Shown: positions 1 through 8,740, counted from the stretch's first letter. The stretch is DNA of 53,568 bases from Ignavibacteria bacterium (GCA_947459425.1 CANHDJ010000023.1:1-53568); one strand, 5' to 3'. Notes: generated by a model not told the origin, from the letters alone. A program made the numbers and translations.

Positions 1-59
1 ATGGGTAAGCGGTAATTGGGGTGGGGGGCGGATATTCTGTTTTTCTTGTTTCCGATGGA

Positions 60-275
60 ATTTATCCTGCTTCACACGGCCACACCCGCCGGACGCTCAA
101 GAAAGCGCCCGACGGGGAGACTGCTTCTTCTTCTACGCACCACAAACGCTACGTTACCTCCGCCATCCGCTGCACGAACCACGCCATCCGGCGGCTTCCT
201 AGTCCGTCGGGTGGCTTCTTCGCCCGTGACGGAAACCTGCGTAGAGACTCCCGCACCCGCACCTGTTTCATAACA
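60..275. other. GC-rich, repeat-like non-coding stretch
   Basis: This stretch is clearly GC-richer than the AT-rich DNA that follows it. It contains several variants of a short theme (gccatccggcggcttc, tccgtcgggtggcttc, ccgccatccgctgc). ORFs cross it on both strands, but all give low-complexity peptides. It may be an interspersed repeat or the remnant of one; a second copy is not visible in this window. Confidence 0.3.
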
Positions 276-470
276 AAATCGCCAAAAGAACATCATACCC
301 AAGAGCATAAAAACGAGGCTAATGATTGGGATGATATTGTTATAGGCAAGAAGATAATACCCAATAAATCTGCCGTTGCTATCGAAGCATTGGCAGTGTA
401 TCTTGCTCACTATCACCATCGGAAACAGCAAAATGAGTGAAACAATATAAAGCCGTATCTTGAACCACAT
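72..470 (-). CDS. doubtful small membrane protein
   Basis: I do not recognise this 132-residue ORF. Its first 70 residues contain two hydrophobic stretches (about residues 6-24 and 46-63) that could be membrane helices, and the composition there looks protein-like. The last 60 residues are Arg/Gly/Pro-rich and come from a GC-rich stretch (about 70-270) that looks more like repeat DNA than coding sequence. The real product may therefore be a shorter or fused membrane protein. It lies just outside the left inverted repeat of an IS element. Overlapping ORFs on the other strand look no better. Confidence 0.25.
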   Translation of the reverse strand: MWFKIRLYIVSLILLFPMVIVSKIHCQCFDSNGRFIGYYLLAYNNIIPIISLVFMLLGMMFFWRFCYETGAGAGVSTQVSVTGEEATRRTRKPPDGVVRAADGGGNVAFVVRRRRSSLPVGRFLERPAGVAV

Positions 471-529
471 AGCATACCATTAAATGATGTGGTAGAAATA
501 GTGTTAAAGCTGTGCATGAGCAATATCAA

Positions 530-551
530 CATTAGAGGTTATCAAAGTTAG
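530..551. repeat. left terminal inverted repeat of the IS
   Basis: This 22-mer begins cattagaggttatc. It matches the reverse complement of 1500-1521 at 21 of 22 positions; the single difference is at position 9 (g versus a). Confidence 0.85.
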
Positions 552-590
552 TGTAGGAAAAGTGAGCGCAAAGCGCGAATTTTGCCTTCT

Positions 591-1503
591 ATGAACTACG
601 CCACCCTCCATAAAAAGCCCAAACAGTTCCAGAGCGTGAGCGGCTTATCGCATTTAGATTTTCTTGCTCTTCATAAAGACTTTGCTCTGGTTTGGCAACA
701 ACAAATGCAGCATTATACAGCTGATGGCAAGCCTCGCCTTCGTTCCTACAGTGTTCGGAGCGATAGTGTCCTGAAAACTACCGAAGATATGCTGCTGTTT
801 GTCTTGAGCTATCTGAAGAATAATCCTACCCAAGAGTATCATTCTTCGCAGTGGAGAATGACGCAAAGTCAGGCTCATCCCTGGCTTCAACGATGTCAAA
901 ACATCTTACGGATGACTCTGCAGCGTTGTGATATGCTTCCAGCGCGAACCAGTATTGAACTGCTTGAGCGTTTAGATGCTCAAGAAAGTTTAGCTCGTCA
1001 AGGTCTTCGCATTGATGGGAGCGTCCGATAGAGCGTCCACAAGAGAGTCAGAAGCAAAAGAAACAGTATAGCGGTAAAAAAAAAAGCACACCATAAAAAA
1101 CTTGGTGATCAATGATACCAATAAGATGGTTTGTTTCTTGAGCAAAACATTTGCTGGTAGTGTTCATGACAAACGGTGCGCTGATGAAGTTGCCCTGATG
1201 CTGCCAGAAGGTACAGAACTGCTTCAAGACACAGGTTTGCAGGGGCTTATCCTTACCGAGGCGACTATTCGGCAACCAAGCAAAAAGCCAAAAGGTAAAG
1301 AACTGACCACCGAACAAAAAGCTGAGAATCGTACAATTTCCAAAGAACGCATCACCATTGAACATAGCATCGGTGGTATCAAGATTTTTCGGATTGTCAA
1401 AGACTGTATTCGCTTGCGCTCTGAGGAAATGCGCGATAGAGTAATGGAAATATGTACCGGACTATACAACTTTAAGATTACACGACGAAGAGCGCCGTGC
1501 TAA
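591..1503 (+). pseudogene. IS5-like (DDE_Tnp_4) transposase, two frame breaks
   Basis: The 5' part (591-1031; ATG at 591 preferred over a TTG at 582) carries the helical N-terminal domain of IS5/HARBI1-like transposases and reaches the first catalytic aspartate in the DG at about 1014-1019. The frame then stops at 1029-1031, while the expected continuation ERPIERPQ lies in another frame from 1019. That frame in turn ends just after a run of ten A at 1076-1085. The 3' part (KHTIKN, then LVIND, to 1503) follows in the third frame with the catalytic-core remainder (DTGLQG, then EHSIGGIK). The second break could be a -1 slip on the A run, as some insertion sequences use. The first looks like a small deletion after the DG codons, so I call a pseudogene. 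Confidence 0.8.
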
Positions 1504-1521
1504 CTTTGATAATCTCTAATG
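1500..1521. repeat. right terminal inverted repeat of the IS
   Basis: This 22-mer ends ataatctctaatg and is the partner of 530-551. It begins two bases before the stop codon of the transposase 3' part ends, so the transposase gene runs right up to the element's end. Confidence 0.85.
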
Positions 1522-1836
1522 CGAGGGAATGCCGAAATTCTGAGCCTCGTCGTGGTGAATGTGTTGGATAATGCCCTCAAATACTCGCTTCCAACGTCGC
1601 TTGTTATCATCTATCTTTACCGTGCGGGCAAGTATTTTTCGCTTGAAGTAAGCGACTCTGGTTGCGAGATTCCCCCAGAGGAACAGAGCAAAGTTTTTGA
1701 CCCGTTCTATCGGAGCAACTGCACACGCGATGTTACGGGATCTGGCATGAGACTTGCTTTTGCTGCCCGTGCGGTGCAGCTTCATGACGGAGAGGTGTGT
1801 CTGGCAAGTGTGGAAGGGCGAGGAGAACGACGGTAG
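1519..1836 (+). pseudogene. headless histidine kinase, HATPase_c fragment
   Basis: This reading frame of about 105 residues is only the C-terminal ATP-binding domain of a histidine kinase. The N box (NVLDNALKYS) and F box (VFDPFYR) are intact. The G1 box reads DSGCEIP and the G2 box GSGMRLAF, where functional kinases have DxGxGI and GxGLGL, so the ATP lid is eroded. The frame opens at the right inverted repeat of the IS, and no sensor or dimerisation part lies upstream. Insertion of the element, or a later deletion, has evidently removed the 5' part. The ATG at 1519 comes from the IS end and is probably not a real start. Confidence 0.7.
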
Positions 1837-1943
1837 TAATATTTTACCCGAAGCCTAAAGCACAATATCACGCAGAAACCGCATAAAAACAGGTTTTCCA
1901 GACGAAATTGTCTTATCATTTGTTCGGCATTTTTTTCGCCGCG

Positions 1944-4004
1944 CTACTCGGCTTGCCGTAGAAAATACGTCTGCATGATTCCTTTGCCTTTGACCTCAAT
2001 CGGCTCGCGCTTTTCAAAAGTGTACATTGTCGTCTGGCGCTTCAATGCTTCATCTCTTAACATCGTTGATTCAGCAAGTGCCTTGCAGACGGCTTCGGTA
2101 CAGTGAATTTTTCCTGCTTCTCCATGCAACTCCATACGGCTGGCAATATTCACGGTGTCGCCCCAAAGGTCGTAGGCGAATTTTTTCGTGCCGATAACAC
2201 CCGCCACGACTGCTCCGGTGTGCATCCCAATACGAACATTCATCGTCATTCCCATTCCCGATGCCGTCCGTGCTACGGCGCTTTGAATAGCAAATGCAGC
2301 CTGTGCAACGCGCAGGGTGTGGTCGTCTGAAACCTCTGGTGCGCCGCCGACAAGCATATACGAGTCCCCGACCGTTTTGATTTTTTCGAGTCCATTGGTT
2401 GTGGCAATGGCATCCATATCGGAAAAAATATTGTCGAGCAGCGTAATCAACTCCTCCGGCGACAATGCCGAGGCAAGAGCCGAAAATCCGACAATATCGG
2501 CAAATAATACGGTAACGGAATCGAAGCGGTCAGCAATTACGCCCTCTCCACGCTTGAGACGCTCAACAATCGGCGCAGGAAGCGTATTCCGCAAAAGGCG
2601 TTCCGATTCTTCATGCGCCGCGACAAGTTCCTGATTTTTCTTGCTCAATTCTGCTTCAGCCCGCTTGCGGTAGCGGATTCGACTCCAAAGCGCTCCCAAA
2701 AAGGCAATGCTCAAAACCCCGACGACACACAGCCCGTAGATAAGCAGGTTTCGGCGTTGAAGTTGGAGCGTCTGTACTTGTTTTTCGCGCTCCAATAGCT
2801 GAATACGCTGCTCTTGTGCTTCTTGTTCGTAACGTGAGTTGAGGTCGGAGGTTTTACGGGCAATTTCTTCATTGAAAATGGAATCTTTCATGGCGGTATA
2901 AAGCCGAAAATACACGTATGAAACATCCGTTTTACCCTGCGCTTCATGCACTTCAGCAAGCGTTTGATAGGCATTGCGCAAATCCACCTTTGCACCAATA
3001 TTCCGCGCAACACCGACGCAGCGCTCGGCAGCGTTTACGCTCTCTTTGAAATTACCCAATTTGAAATGCGTTTGCGCAATATCACTAAGTGCTGTGGCAA
3101 TACCGGGTTGGAATGCCAACTCTTCTTGCAACGCCAGCGCCCGTGCGAAAAATGTGAGTGCTTTGTCGTAGGCATTTTGCTGACGGTACATAATGCCCAT
3201 CCCGTTGAGCGCCAGAGCGCTTCCTTGCTTGTCGTGCAGTTCTTCTTTCAAACGCAACGAGCGCTCGTAAACGATAAGCGCACTGTCAAAACGCTTTTCT
3301 GTGCGATACGCCACACCCATATCGTTCAGAACAATCGAAAGCAGACGCTTGTCGTGCAGGGAATCAGCCAGATGGAGCGCCCGCGACAATGCTTGAAAAG
3401 CACGAGCGGTATTTCCTTGACGAATGTGGACAATACCGAGATTATCCAGTGCCGAAGCCGCTCCACGTGCATCGCCAAGCTGTTCGGCAAGACGCAATGC
3501 CTTCAGCAGAGCATCCAAAGCACGGTCAAGATTGCCCTGCCGCAAATAGACAATACCAATACCATTCCACGCCTGCCCGGTAAGCGCATTATTACTCGTT
3601 TCTTCGCCAACCTTCAGCGCTCGTTGGAGAAAACCAAGCGCACGGTTGTAGTCGCCCAAATTGCGATAAATATTGCCAAGATTGACCAGTGCCGCACCAA
3701 GTCCCTTCGCGAAACCGATCTTTTCGGACCGCTCCAAAGCAGCATTGGCATAATGCAAGGCAGAATCTGCATTGCGGGAACGGTACTCGTGAGCCAGCGT
3801 GTTGAGAGCGTTGACGGTCGTTGTGTCGTGTTGACCGCTACGCGGCTTTAGGGCAAGTGATTGAAGAGAATCCAGATTCTGCTGCGCTGGAAGCAATGAT
3901 GAAGCAAAAAGAGTAAAAACAATGCCAAATGCAATGTAAGCGCTTTGCTGAGAACCAGCAAAACGCCTCAAAATGACGGAGACAAGATAATAAGCGGTAT
4001 TCAC
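1944..4004 (-). CDS. TPR-linked class III adenylate cyclase
   Basis: This 686-residue protein should convert ATP to cAMP at the inner membrane. It has a signal-like hydrophobic stretch (about 21-40), seven TPR units with a 40-residue period (about 100-370), a helical stalk, one membrane helix (about 419-440), a coiled coil, and a cyclase domain (about 492-685). The two metal aspartates are D503 (FADIVGF) and D547 (KTVGDSYM). K543 in KIKTVGD and D612 in YDLWGD are the adenine-selecting pair; guanylate cyclases have Glu and Cys there. N619 and R623 (VNIASRM) complete the active site. The TPR part should face the periplasm. Its sensor and stalk resemble those of the histidine kinase at 48740-50881. 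A promoter-like pair lies at 4061-4091. It appears monocistronic. Confidence 0.9.
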   Translation of the reverse strand: MNTAYYLVSVILRRFAGSQQSAYIAFGIVFTLFASSLLPAQQNLDSLQSLALKPRSGQHDTTTVNALNTLAHEYRSRNADSALHYANAALERSEKIGFAKGLGAALVNLGNIYRNLGDYNRALGFLQRALKVGEETSNNALTGQAWNGIGIVYLRQGNLDRALDALLKALRLAEQLGDARGAASALDNLGIVHIRQGNTARAFQALSRALHLADSLHDKRLLSIVLNDMGVAYRTEKRFDSALIVYERSLRLKEELHDKQGSALALNGMGIMYRQQNAYDKALTFFARALALQEELAFQPGIATALSDIAQTHFKLGNFKESVNAAERCVGVARNIGAKVDLRNAYQTLAEVHEAQGKTDVSYVYFRLYTAMKDSIFNEEIARKTSDLNSRYEQEAQEQRIQLLEREKQVQTLQLQRRNLLIYGLCVVGVLSIAFLGALWSRIRYRKRAEAELSKKNQELVAAHEESERLLRNTLPAPIVERLKRGEGVIADRFDSVTVLFADIVGFSALASALSPEELITLLDNIFSDMDAIATTNGLEKIKTVGDSYMLVGGAPEVSDDHTLRVAQAAFAIQSAVARTASGMGMTMNVRIGMHTGAVVAGVIGTKKFAYDLWGDTVNIASRMELHGEAGKIHCTEAVCKALAESTMLRDEALKRQTTMYTFEKREPIEVKGKGIMQTYFLRQAE

Positions 4005-4060
4005 GGGATGCTGCTGCTTCCGTTTTGAGGAATTGGTAACGAAAAAGTGGAGAGAAGAAT

Positions 4061-4091
4061 CAAGATAGGGGAATGAGTCGAAAAGGGCAAA
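4061..4091 (-). promoter_or_regulatory. Bacteroidota-type promoter of the cyclase gene
   Basis: On the minus strand, TTTG (4088-4091) is followed after exactly 20 bases by TATCTTG (4061-4067). This matches the TTTG-N19/21-TAnnTTTG form of the Bacteroidota housekeeping promoter with little deviation. It lies 57 bases before the ATG. Confidence 0.55.
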
Positions 4092-4145
4092 TAATTTTTT
4101 GAAATACCTTCAAAACTGCACAATGCGTTGCTGACTCCTCAAATG

Positions 4146-4493
4146 TTAAAACTCATACAACATCGTCTGAAAAAACATCGCATTAACCGCCAGTGCCGGA
4201 ATGCCCATAGAACGGCACTCCGCTACAACAAAACCGTCATCGTCAATGATTAAAGCAACATTATGTTTTCGGCAGATGATGGCTTTCCACACACCATGAT
4301 TATCACGCTCACTGTCGGGGCAAATTTCCACGCTTACCGGTCGCTTCAAGACTGCTTCCGCCTTTTCAGGGGCAACGCTGTTATTGAGTGTGATAATCAC
4401 GACATTTGTGAATTTTGCGGCAAGTATCGCCATTTCTTGCGGGAAATGCGATATGACACCATCCCAATCTAAGCCAAGCGTGTCGTTTGTCAT
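4146..4493 (-). CDS. small HAD-like hydrolase-fold protein
   Basis: This protein is about 115 residues if it starts at the ATG at 4493, where MTNDTLGLDWDG begins. A longer frame to 4586 adds 31 residues of unconvincing sequence. GLDWDGVI looks like HAD motif I (DxD), and IDDDGFVV near residue 88 looks like motif IV (acidic pair). The strand-helix layout between them, with VVIITLNNS as a possible motif II, also fits. No cap domain fits in this length. The substrate cannot be told. It sits between the cyclase and kdsB on the same strand, but with gaps that do not require co-transcription. Confidence 0.5.
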   Translation of the reverse strand: MTNDTLGLDWDGVISHFPQEMAILAAKFTNVVIITLNNSVAPEKAEAVLKRPVSVEICPDSERDNHGVWKAIICRKHNVALIIDDDGFVVAECRSMGIPALAVNAMFFQTMLYEF

Positions 4494-4691
4494 ACATTTG
4501 CCAGAATGCGCGGGTGAAAGAAGTGAGCAAAAGCAGTTTGTATGCACGTCAACTGCTTTATTGATTGCCCACAAAGATACGACCAAAGCCGTGAAACCTC
4601 AGTATTTTCTTTCGTTTCAAATAAAAAAAATACCAAGTCAAGTATGAATCAAGATTTTGCTGGGGTATTGCGAATGTTTCTCTCATCCATC

Positions 4692-5477
4692 CTACGCGGG
4701 ATTTTTCTCGCGCTGACGCAATATCTCGCGGACTTTTTCGGCATCGCTTTCAATATCAACCGCGACAAATTCTTCATCCGTCGGCACACAATAAAATTCA
4801 ACGCCATTTTCGAGAAGCCGAAGTTGTTCCAGTTGTTCGATCTCTTCCAATGGCGAAGGCGCAATCTCACCAAAGCGCCGAAGGGCTGGCGTGGTGTAGG
4901 CGTAAATGCCGATATGCTTCCAAAATGTATGCGCCGTAAGCCAATCCGAATACACGGTGCTTTTGCGATAATGCGGAATTGGGCTACGCGAGAAGTAGAG
5001 CGCCTTGAATGCTTGATTAAGAGCGACCTTCACAACATGAGGTGCCAGCAATTCCTCTGAAGAAACAATTTGCTGAATCGGTGTCGTCACGATGGGTTGC
5101 TGAAGGTCGTGATTGGCGAGTGCAATCAGCAAGGCATCGACGACCGCACCGCGCAACAGTGGCTCGTCGCCTTGAATATTGACGACGGCATCAAATGTTG
5201 TTTTGGTATCGGCAGCATATTGCCGATATGCCGCCAAAATGCGGTCTGTGCCGGAAGGTAGTTCCGGAGCCGTCATCACGACATCTGCGCCGAATCCTTC
5301 ACAAACACGTGCTATTCGCTCGTCATCCGTCGCAATCAGCACGTGCGAAAGCCGCTCTGATTCCATTGCGCCTTCCCAGACGCGCTGAATCATAGTTCTG
5401 CCGAGTAAGTCAACAAGCGGTTTTCCGGGAAAACGTGTCGCTGCGTACCGTGCGGGGATAATGCCGAGTGCCTTCAT
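4692..5477 (-). CDS. kdsB: 3-deoxy-manno-octulosonate cytidylyltransferase (CMP-KDO synthetase)
   Basis: KdsB activates KDO with CTP to CMP-KDO for the inner core of lipopolysaccharide, in the cytoplasm. The 261-residue protein has the expected family length and motifs in order: IPARYAATRFPGKPL at the N-terminus (nucleotide-binding loop), LPSGTDR near residue 75, NIQGDEPL near 100, HIGIYAY near 190, EQLEQLRLLENG near 212, and a C-terminal VDIESDAEKV. The ATG at 5477 starts directly on the conserved strand. No Shine-Dalgarno sequence precedes it. Together with lptD at 44906 it shows that the cell makes lipopolysaccharide. Confidence 0.95.
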   Translation of the reverse strand: MKALGIIPARYAATRFPGKPLVDLLGRTMIQRVWEGAMESERLSHVLIATDDERIARVCEGFGADVVMTAPELPSGTDRILAAYRQYAADTKTTFDAVVNIQGDEPLLRGAVVDALLIALANHDLQQPIVTTPIQQIVSSEELLAPHVVKVALNQAFKALYFSRSPIPHYRKSTVYSDWLTAHTFWKHIGIYAYTTPALRRFGEIAPSPLEEIEQLEQLRLLENGVEFYCVPTDEEFVAVDIESDAEKVREILRQREKNPA

Positions 5478-5843
5478 AATAGGGAGGAAGAGATGTGGAA
5501 AAAGATTATCGGGTAGTAGTGTAAAAATACATGATTTTGTGTAAACCTACCCCAGAAAAACCAGTATCATTTCGTCAAGCAAATACCACAATCTCGAACC
5601 CAAGTTGTAAATACGAAGCCACTTTAAGAGAGAAAAATGCGGTGTTAAGGAAATATTATCCTCATTGAAAGTCGCGCCTACAACATAAACCTACTCCGCT
5701 ACCTATACAGGAATTGACGAAAATTATTCTCACAGAAATGCGCGAAAATTTTGCTGGTAAAACGATGCTACTTTTGTATTTTCGCAGGTTATTTTTCGAT
5801 AATATGCAATTCCTCCTTTGGATCATCTCAATCACCAACCACT
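5478..5843. other. divergent kdsB / adk intergenic region
   Basis: This 366-bp AT-rich region separates two divergent genes and should hold both promoters. A -7-like element TATTTTCG lies at 5777-5784 upstream of adk, with a TTG 23 bases before it, which is slightly far. On the other strand, TATTTTTA lies about 60 bases ahead of kdsB. I see no RNA gene. ORFs inside it are upstream extensions of adk without protein-like sequence. Confidence 0.4.
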
Positions 5844-6401
5844 ATGATTATCATATTTTTCGGCGCTCCGGGCGTTGGCAAAGGTACGCAAGCAGCGCTC
5901 TTCGCCGAACGGATGGGCTTTGGACATCTTTCGACGGGCGAGGCGCTTCGCAACGCCATCGCCGCACAAACCGATATTGGCAAACTCGCCAAGCAAATCG
6001 TTGATGAAGGAAAACTTGTCTCCGACGATATTGTCACAAAAATTGTTGAAGAAACACTGGCACAGCCGAAGTTTCAAGCCGGAACGATTCTGGACGGCTA
6101 TCCGCGCACCATTGGGCAGGCAACCGCTTTGGCGGATATCCTTCGTGCAAAGGGGCAAAGTGTGGCGGTCGTTGTCAACATCACCGTTGACCAAGAAACC
6201 CTCGTGCAGCGCCTCTTGGCGCGGGGCAGGAAAGACGACAACGAAGAAACTATTCGCGCTCGCTTTGCCGTTTACGAGAACGAGACTGCACCATTACTGG
6301 ATTTCTACGCAAAAACACCAAATCTCATCAAAACGATTGACGGCGAAGCAGACGTAGAGACGGTGTACAGCCGTGTGAAGATTGCCGTTGAAGGCAAGTA
6401 A
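5844..6401 (+). CDS. adk: adenylate kinase, short form
   Basis: Adenylate kinase interconverts ATP, AMP and two ADP in the cytoplasm. The 185-residue protein starts at the ATG at 5844, directly on the first strand (MIIIFFGAPG). The P-loop GAPGVGKGT is at 7-15, the AMP-site motif at 30-36 and DGYPRT at 84-89. ARGRKDDNEETIRARF near 119-134 bridges the place where long forms carry a 30-residue LID insert; that insert is missing here, so this is the short type. The usual STGDxxR is STGEALR, an Asp-to-Glu change in the AMP-binding helix. A longer in-frame start at 5751 adds no conserved sequence. A strong terminator follows. Confidence 0.93.
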   Translation: MIIIFFGAPGVGKGTQAALFAERMGFGHLSTGEALRNAIAAQTDIGKLAKQIVDEGKLVSDDIVTKIVEETLAQPKFQAGTILDGYPRTIGQATALADILRAKGQSVAVVVNITVDQETLVQRLLARGRKDDNEETIRARFAVYENETAPLLDFYAKTPNLIKTIDGEADVETVYSRVKIAVEGK

Positions 6402-6424
6402 AAACAGCCTTGAGAAATCATAGC

Positions 6425-6472
6425 GTGGGAGACAGACCGAATTGCTTTTTTGCGTCTGTCTCCCACTTCTTT
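6425..6472 (+). terminator. rho-independent-like terminator after adk
   Basis: Arms gtgggagacagac (6425-6437) and gtctgtctcccac (6454-6466) are perfectly complementary over 13 bp, with a 16-base loop containing six T. They are followed by ttcttt. It lies 23 bases after the adk stop. Confidence 0.75.
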
Positions 6473-6490
6473 GTGTGCCTGAAGATAACA

Positions 6491-6522
6491 CTTGGTAATC
6501 TCCCTCGTCTTGCGTAGAATTG
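6491..6522 (+). promoter_or_regulatory. Bacteroidota-type promoter of the 7TM histidine kinase
   Basis: CTTG (6491-6494) is followed after 20 bases by TAGAATTG (6515-6522), one mismatch from TAnnTTTG. The start codon is about 50 bases downstream, and the adk terminator lies just upstream. Confidence 0.5.
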
Positions 6523-6571
6523 TGCAATTCATTCTTTTGCGGGGTATTCCCGACGCTTCCTTCATTTTCCG

Positions 6572-8725
6572 ATGATTATGCGTGTTGTTGTGTGTGTGGC
6601 GCTCTTGTACTGCTGTTTTGTTGCCCCTGCAAGCGGCGAGAAAACAGATTCGCTGCCGTTTTCTCAGAAAAGTGCCTTGCAAGCCCCCATCGTCACGCTA
6701 ACATCGCACCTCTCGCACATTGCTCTTGGTTCTTACAGTCTCTATTTTGCCGATAGCGCAAAAACCCTGACCTTGCACGATATTCTTTCCCCCAACATCG
6801 CTTCCCGCTTTCAGCGCTCCACGCAAGAAATCCCCAGTTTTGGCTTGGTCAAGCCGACGTATTGGTTTGCGCTGCGCATCAAAAACACAACGCCAATAGT
6901 TGACGACTGGCTCTTAGAAATAGCCTATCCGCCGCTTGATTCCCTCGAAATTTTTACACACGATAGTGCTAGCGTGTGGTCATCGGTCGTCATGGGCGAT
7001 ATGATGCCATTTTCCAAGCGCATCGTACAGACGCGGACATTTGTGCTTCCGCTTGCGCTGCATGACACGAATACGCGATTGATTCTGATACGCATTAACT
7101 CGCAAAGTTCTATGCAAGTGCCAATGGTGCTGCGCCATAGCACCGAGTTCGCCGAAACAAACTCCCGCACAGAGCTTGCGTACGGATTTTTTTTCGGTAT
7201 CATGTTGGCACTCATGCTGTATAATGGATTTTTGTATTTGAGTTTGCGGTCGCTCTATTACGCTTTTTACACATTTTACGTTCTTGTCGCAACGCTGTAT
7301 TTATCGGTCTTGAATGGCTATGCGTTGCAATATCTTTGGAGTGATTCGCCGCGTTTTGTGAATTATCTCAACGTCGGCACGATTGGCATGGTTATCTTCA
7401 GTTTGTCGCTTTTTGCACGGGAATTTCTCCGCACCAAGCATTTTGCGCCCACGATGGCAAAAGCGCTGATGGTGACGATGGCTGGTGGCGTGGGCGTTAC
7501 GCTGGTGGGAATTGTGGTGCCGTATCGTGTGGGAATACAACTGGGCGTGGTGGTCAATTTTATCGCCATTTCTTTTGTCGTTCTTTCCGGCGCATTAGTC
7601 TGGAAGCGGGGGAACAGCAGCGCACGGTACTTCTTTATCGCCGTATCGTTGTTTTTGTTGGGCAATATTTCGCTGGTTTTGAAATCTCTTGGTGTTATTC
7701 CAAGTAACACGCTCACCAATCATATCGTCGAAATCGGTCTTGCCGTCGAAGGTCTGCTCTTTGCTTTTGCACTTGCCGAGCGGTATCGGCAATTTCGGGT
7801 TGAGAAAGAAGAAGCACAGCAAGAAGCGCTGAGGATTGAGCATGAAGCAAAAACGCAGTTGGAGCGCAAGGTGCAGGAACGCACGGTGGAACTGGAAACC
7901 ATTAACGACGAAATGCAGCGCCAAATGGTCATTTTGAACGATCAAGCTATCGAAATTGAAATGACCAACGTGGAATTGCAGGAAAAAAACCTCCTCTTGG
8001 AAGGGCTGAATCGTGAGAAAAACGAGTTTTTGGGCGTGGCGGCGCATGATCTCAAAAATCCACTTCAAACGATTATTATGAATACCTCCATGATGCGTCG
8101 GTACGCCGAGAAGCTGGACGAGAATAAACGAAATGACCTGCTTGACCGCATCGAAGAGACCTCGCGGCGAATGCACGACATTATCGAAAAATTGTTGGAT
8201 GCCAATGCGATTGAATCCGGTAAGATTGAGTTCCACATCGAATCCGTGCCGCTTGTGAGCGATGTTCGTCATTTGATGCAAGATTACCAGCCCAAAGCAA
8301 ATGCGAAAAATATAACATTGCATTGCACCGCAGAAAACGAGTCATTATGCGCTCTGGCGGACAAACATCGCACCATGCAGGTCGTGGAAAACCTCTTATC
8401 CAATGCCATCAAATTTTCACCGTATGGAAAAAATATTTTCCTTACCGTTACACAAAAAAATAACCCGAATACTGCTCCGAATCAAGCCCACAAGGTCATT
8501 CGCCTCGAAATACGCGACGAAGGTCCGGGCTTATCCGACGACGATAAAGAAAAACTTTTTGGGAAATTTGCGCGACTTTCGGCACGTCCCACGGGCGGCG
8601 AACATTCGACGGGCTTGGGGCTTTCGATTGTCAAAAAACTGGTCGAGGCAATGAATGGCGAGATTTGGTGCGAGTCGGAACTAGGCAATGGTGCTACGTT
8701 TATCGTCGAACTGCCATCGGCATAA
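6572..8725 (+). CDS. 7TMR-DISM sensor histidine kinase
   Basis: This 717-residue membrane kinase should autophosphorylate on His in response to an extracellular ligand. After a signal peptide (1-21) comes a beta-rich domain (about 50-195) of the 7TMR-DISMED2 type, then a seven-helix block (about 203-403, beginning AYGFFFGIML), a long coiled coil (405-482), a HisKA domain with H492 in the box AAHDLKNPL, and a HATPase domain: N box at about 606-616 (N611), DEGPGL at 649-654, and GEHSTGLGLSI at 676-686. No receiver domain is present and no response regulator is adjacent. The kinase core is nearly the same as in the kinases at 16569 and 48740. rarA begins 15 bases after its stop and may be co-transcribed. 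Confidence 0.92.
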   Translation: MIMRVVVCVALLYCCFVAPASGEKTDSLPFSQKSALQAPIVTLTSHLSHIALGSYSLYFADSAKTLTLHDILSPNIASRFQRSTQEIPSFGLVKPTYWFALRIKNTTPIVDDWLLEIAYPPLDSLEIFTHDSASVWSSVVMGDMMPFSKRIVQTRTFVLPLALHDTNTRLILIRINSQSSMQVPMVLRHSTEFAETNSRTELAYGFFFGIMLALMLYNGFLYLSLRSLYYAFYTFYVLVATLYLSVLNGYALQYLWSDSPRFVNYLNVGTIGMVIFSLSLFAREFLRTKHFAPTMAKALMVTMAGGVGVTLVGIVVPYRVGIQLGVVVNFIAISFVVLSGALVWKRGNSSARYFFIAVSLFLLGNISLVLKSLGVIPSNTLTNHIVEIGLAVEGLLFAFALAERYRQFRVEKEEAQQEALRIEHEAKTQLERKVQERTVELETINDEMQRQMVILNDQAIEIEMTNVELQEKNLLLEGLNREKNEFLGVAAHDLKNPLQTIIMNTSMMRRYAEKLDENKRNDLLDRIEETSRRMHDIIEKLLDANAIESGKIEFHIESVPLVSDVRHLMQDYQPKANAKNITLHCTAENESLCALADKHRTMQVVENLLSNAIKFSPYGKNIFLTVTQKNNPNTAPNQAHKVIRLEIRDEGPGLSDDDKEKLFGKFARLSARPTGGEHSTGLGLSIVKKLVEAMNGEIWCESELGNGATFIVELPSA

Positions 8726-8740
8726 CATCAGGAAACCCGC

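Larger units (their letters stand above)
530..1521 (+). mobile_element. decayed IS5-like insertion sequence, about 1 kb
   Basis: The element is bounded by near-perfect 22-bp inverted repeats (530-551 and 1500-1521, 21 of 22 matching) that enclose a DDE transposase gene. Size and protein type fit the IS5 superfamily (DDE_Tnp_4 / HARBI1-like). A target-site duplication is not certain: the repeats end in a TA-containing palindromic context (cattag / ctaatg) that hides it. The transposase frame is broken twice, so the copy is probably immobile. Its right end abuts a truncated histidine-kinase gene. Confidence 0.85.

Noticed and set aside
2940-3760. Regular 120-bp periodicity that might suggest a repeat array or CRISPR
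   Set aside because: It is the DNA of consecutive 40-residue TPR units. There are no identical repeats or spacers.
2946-3851. 301-residue open frame on the plus strand inside the cyclase gene
   Set aside because: It is a shadow of the TPR repeats, whose regular codon pattern keeps the opposite frame open.
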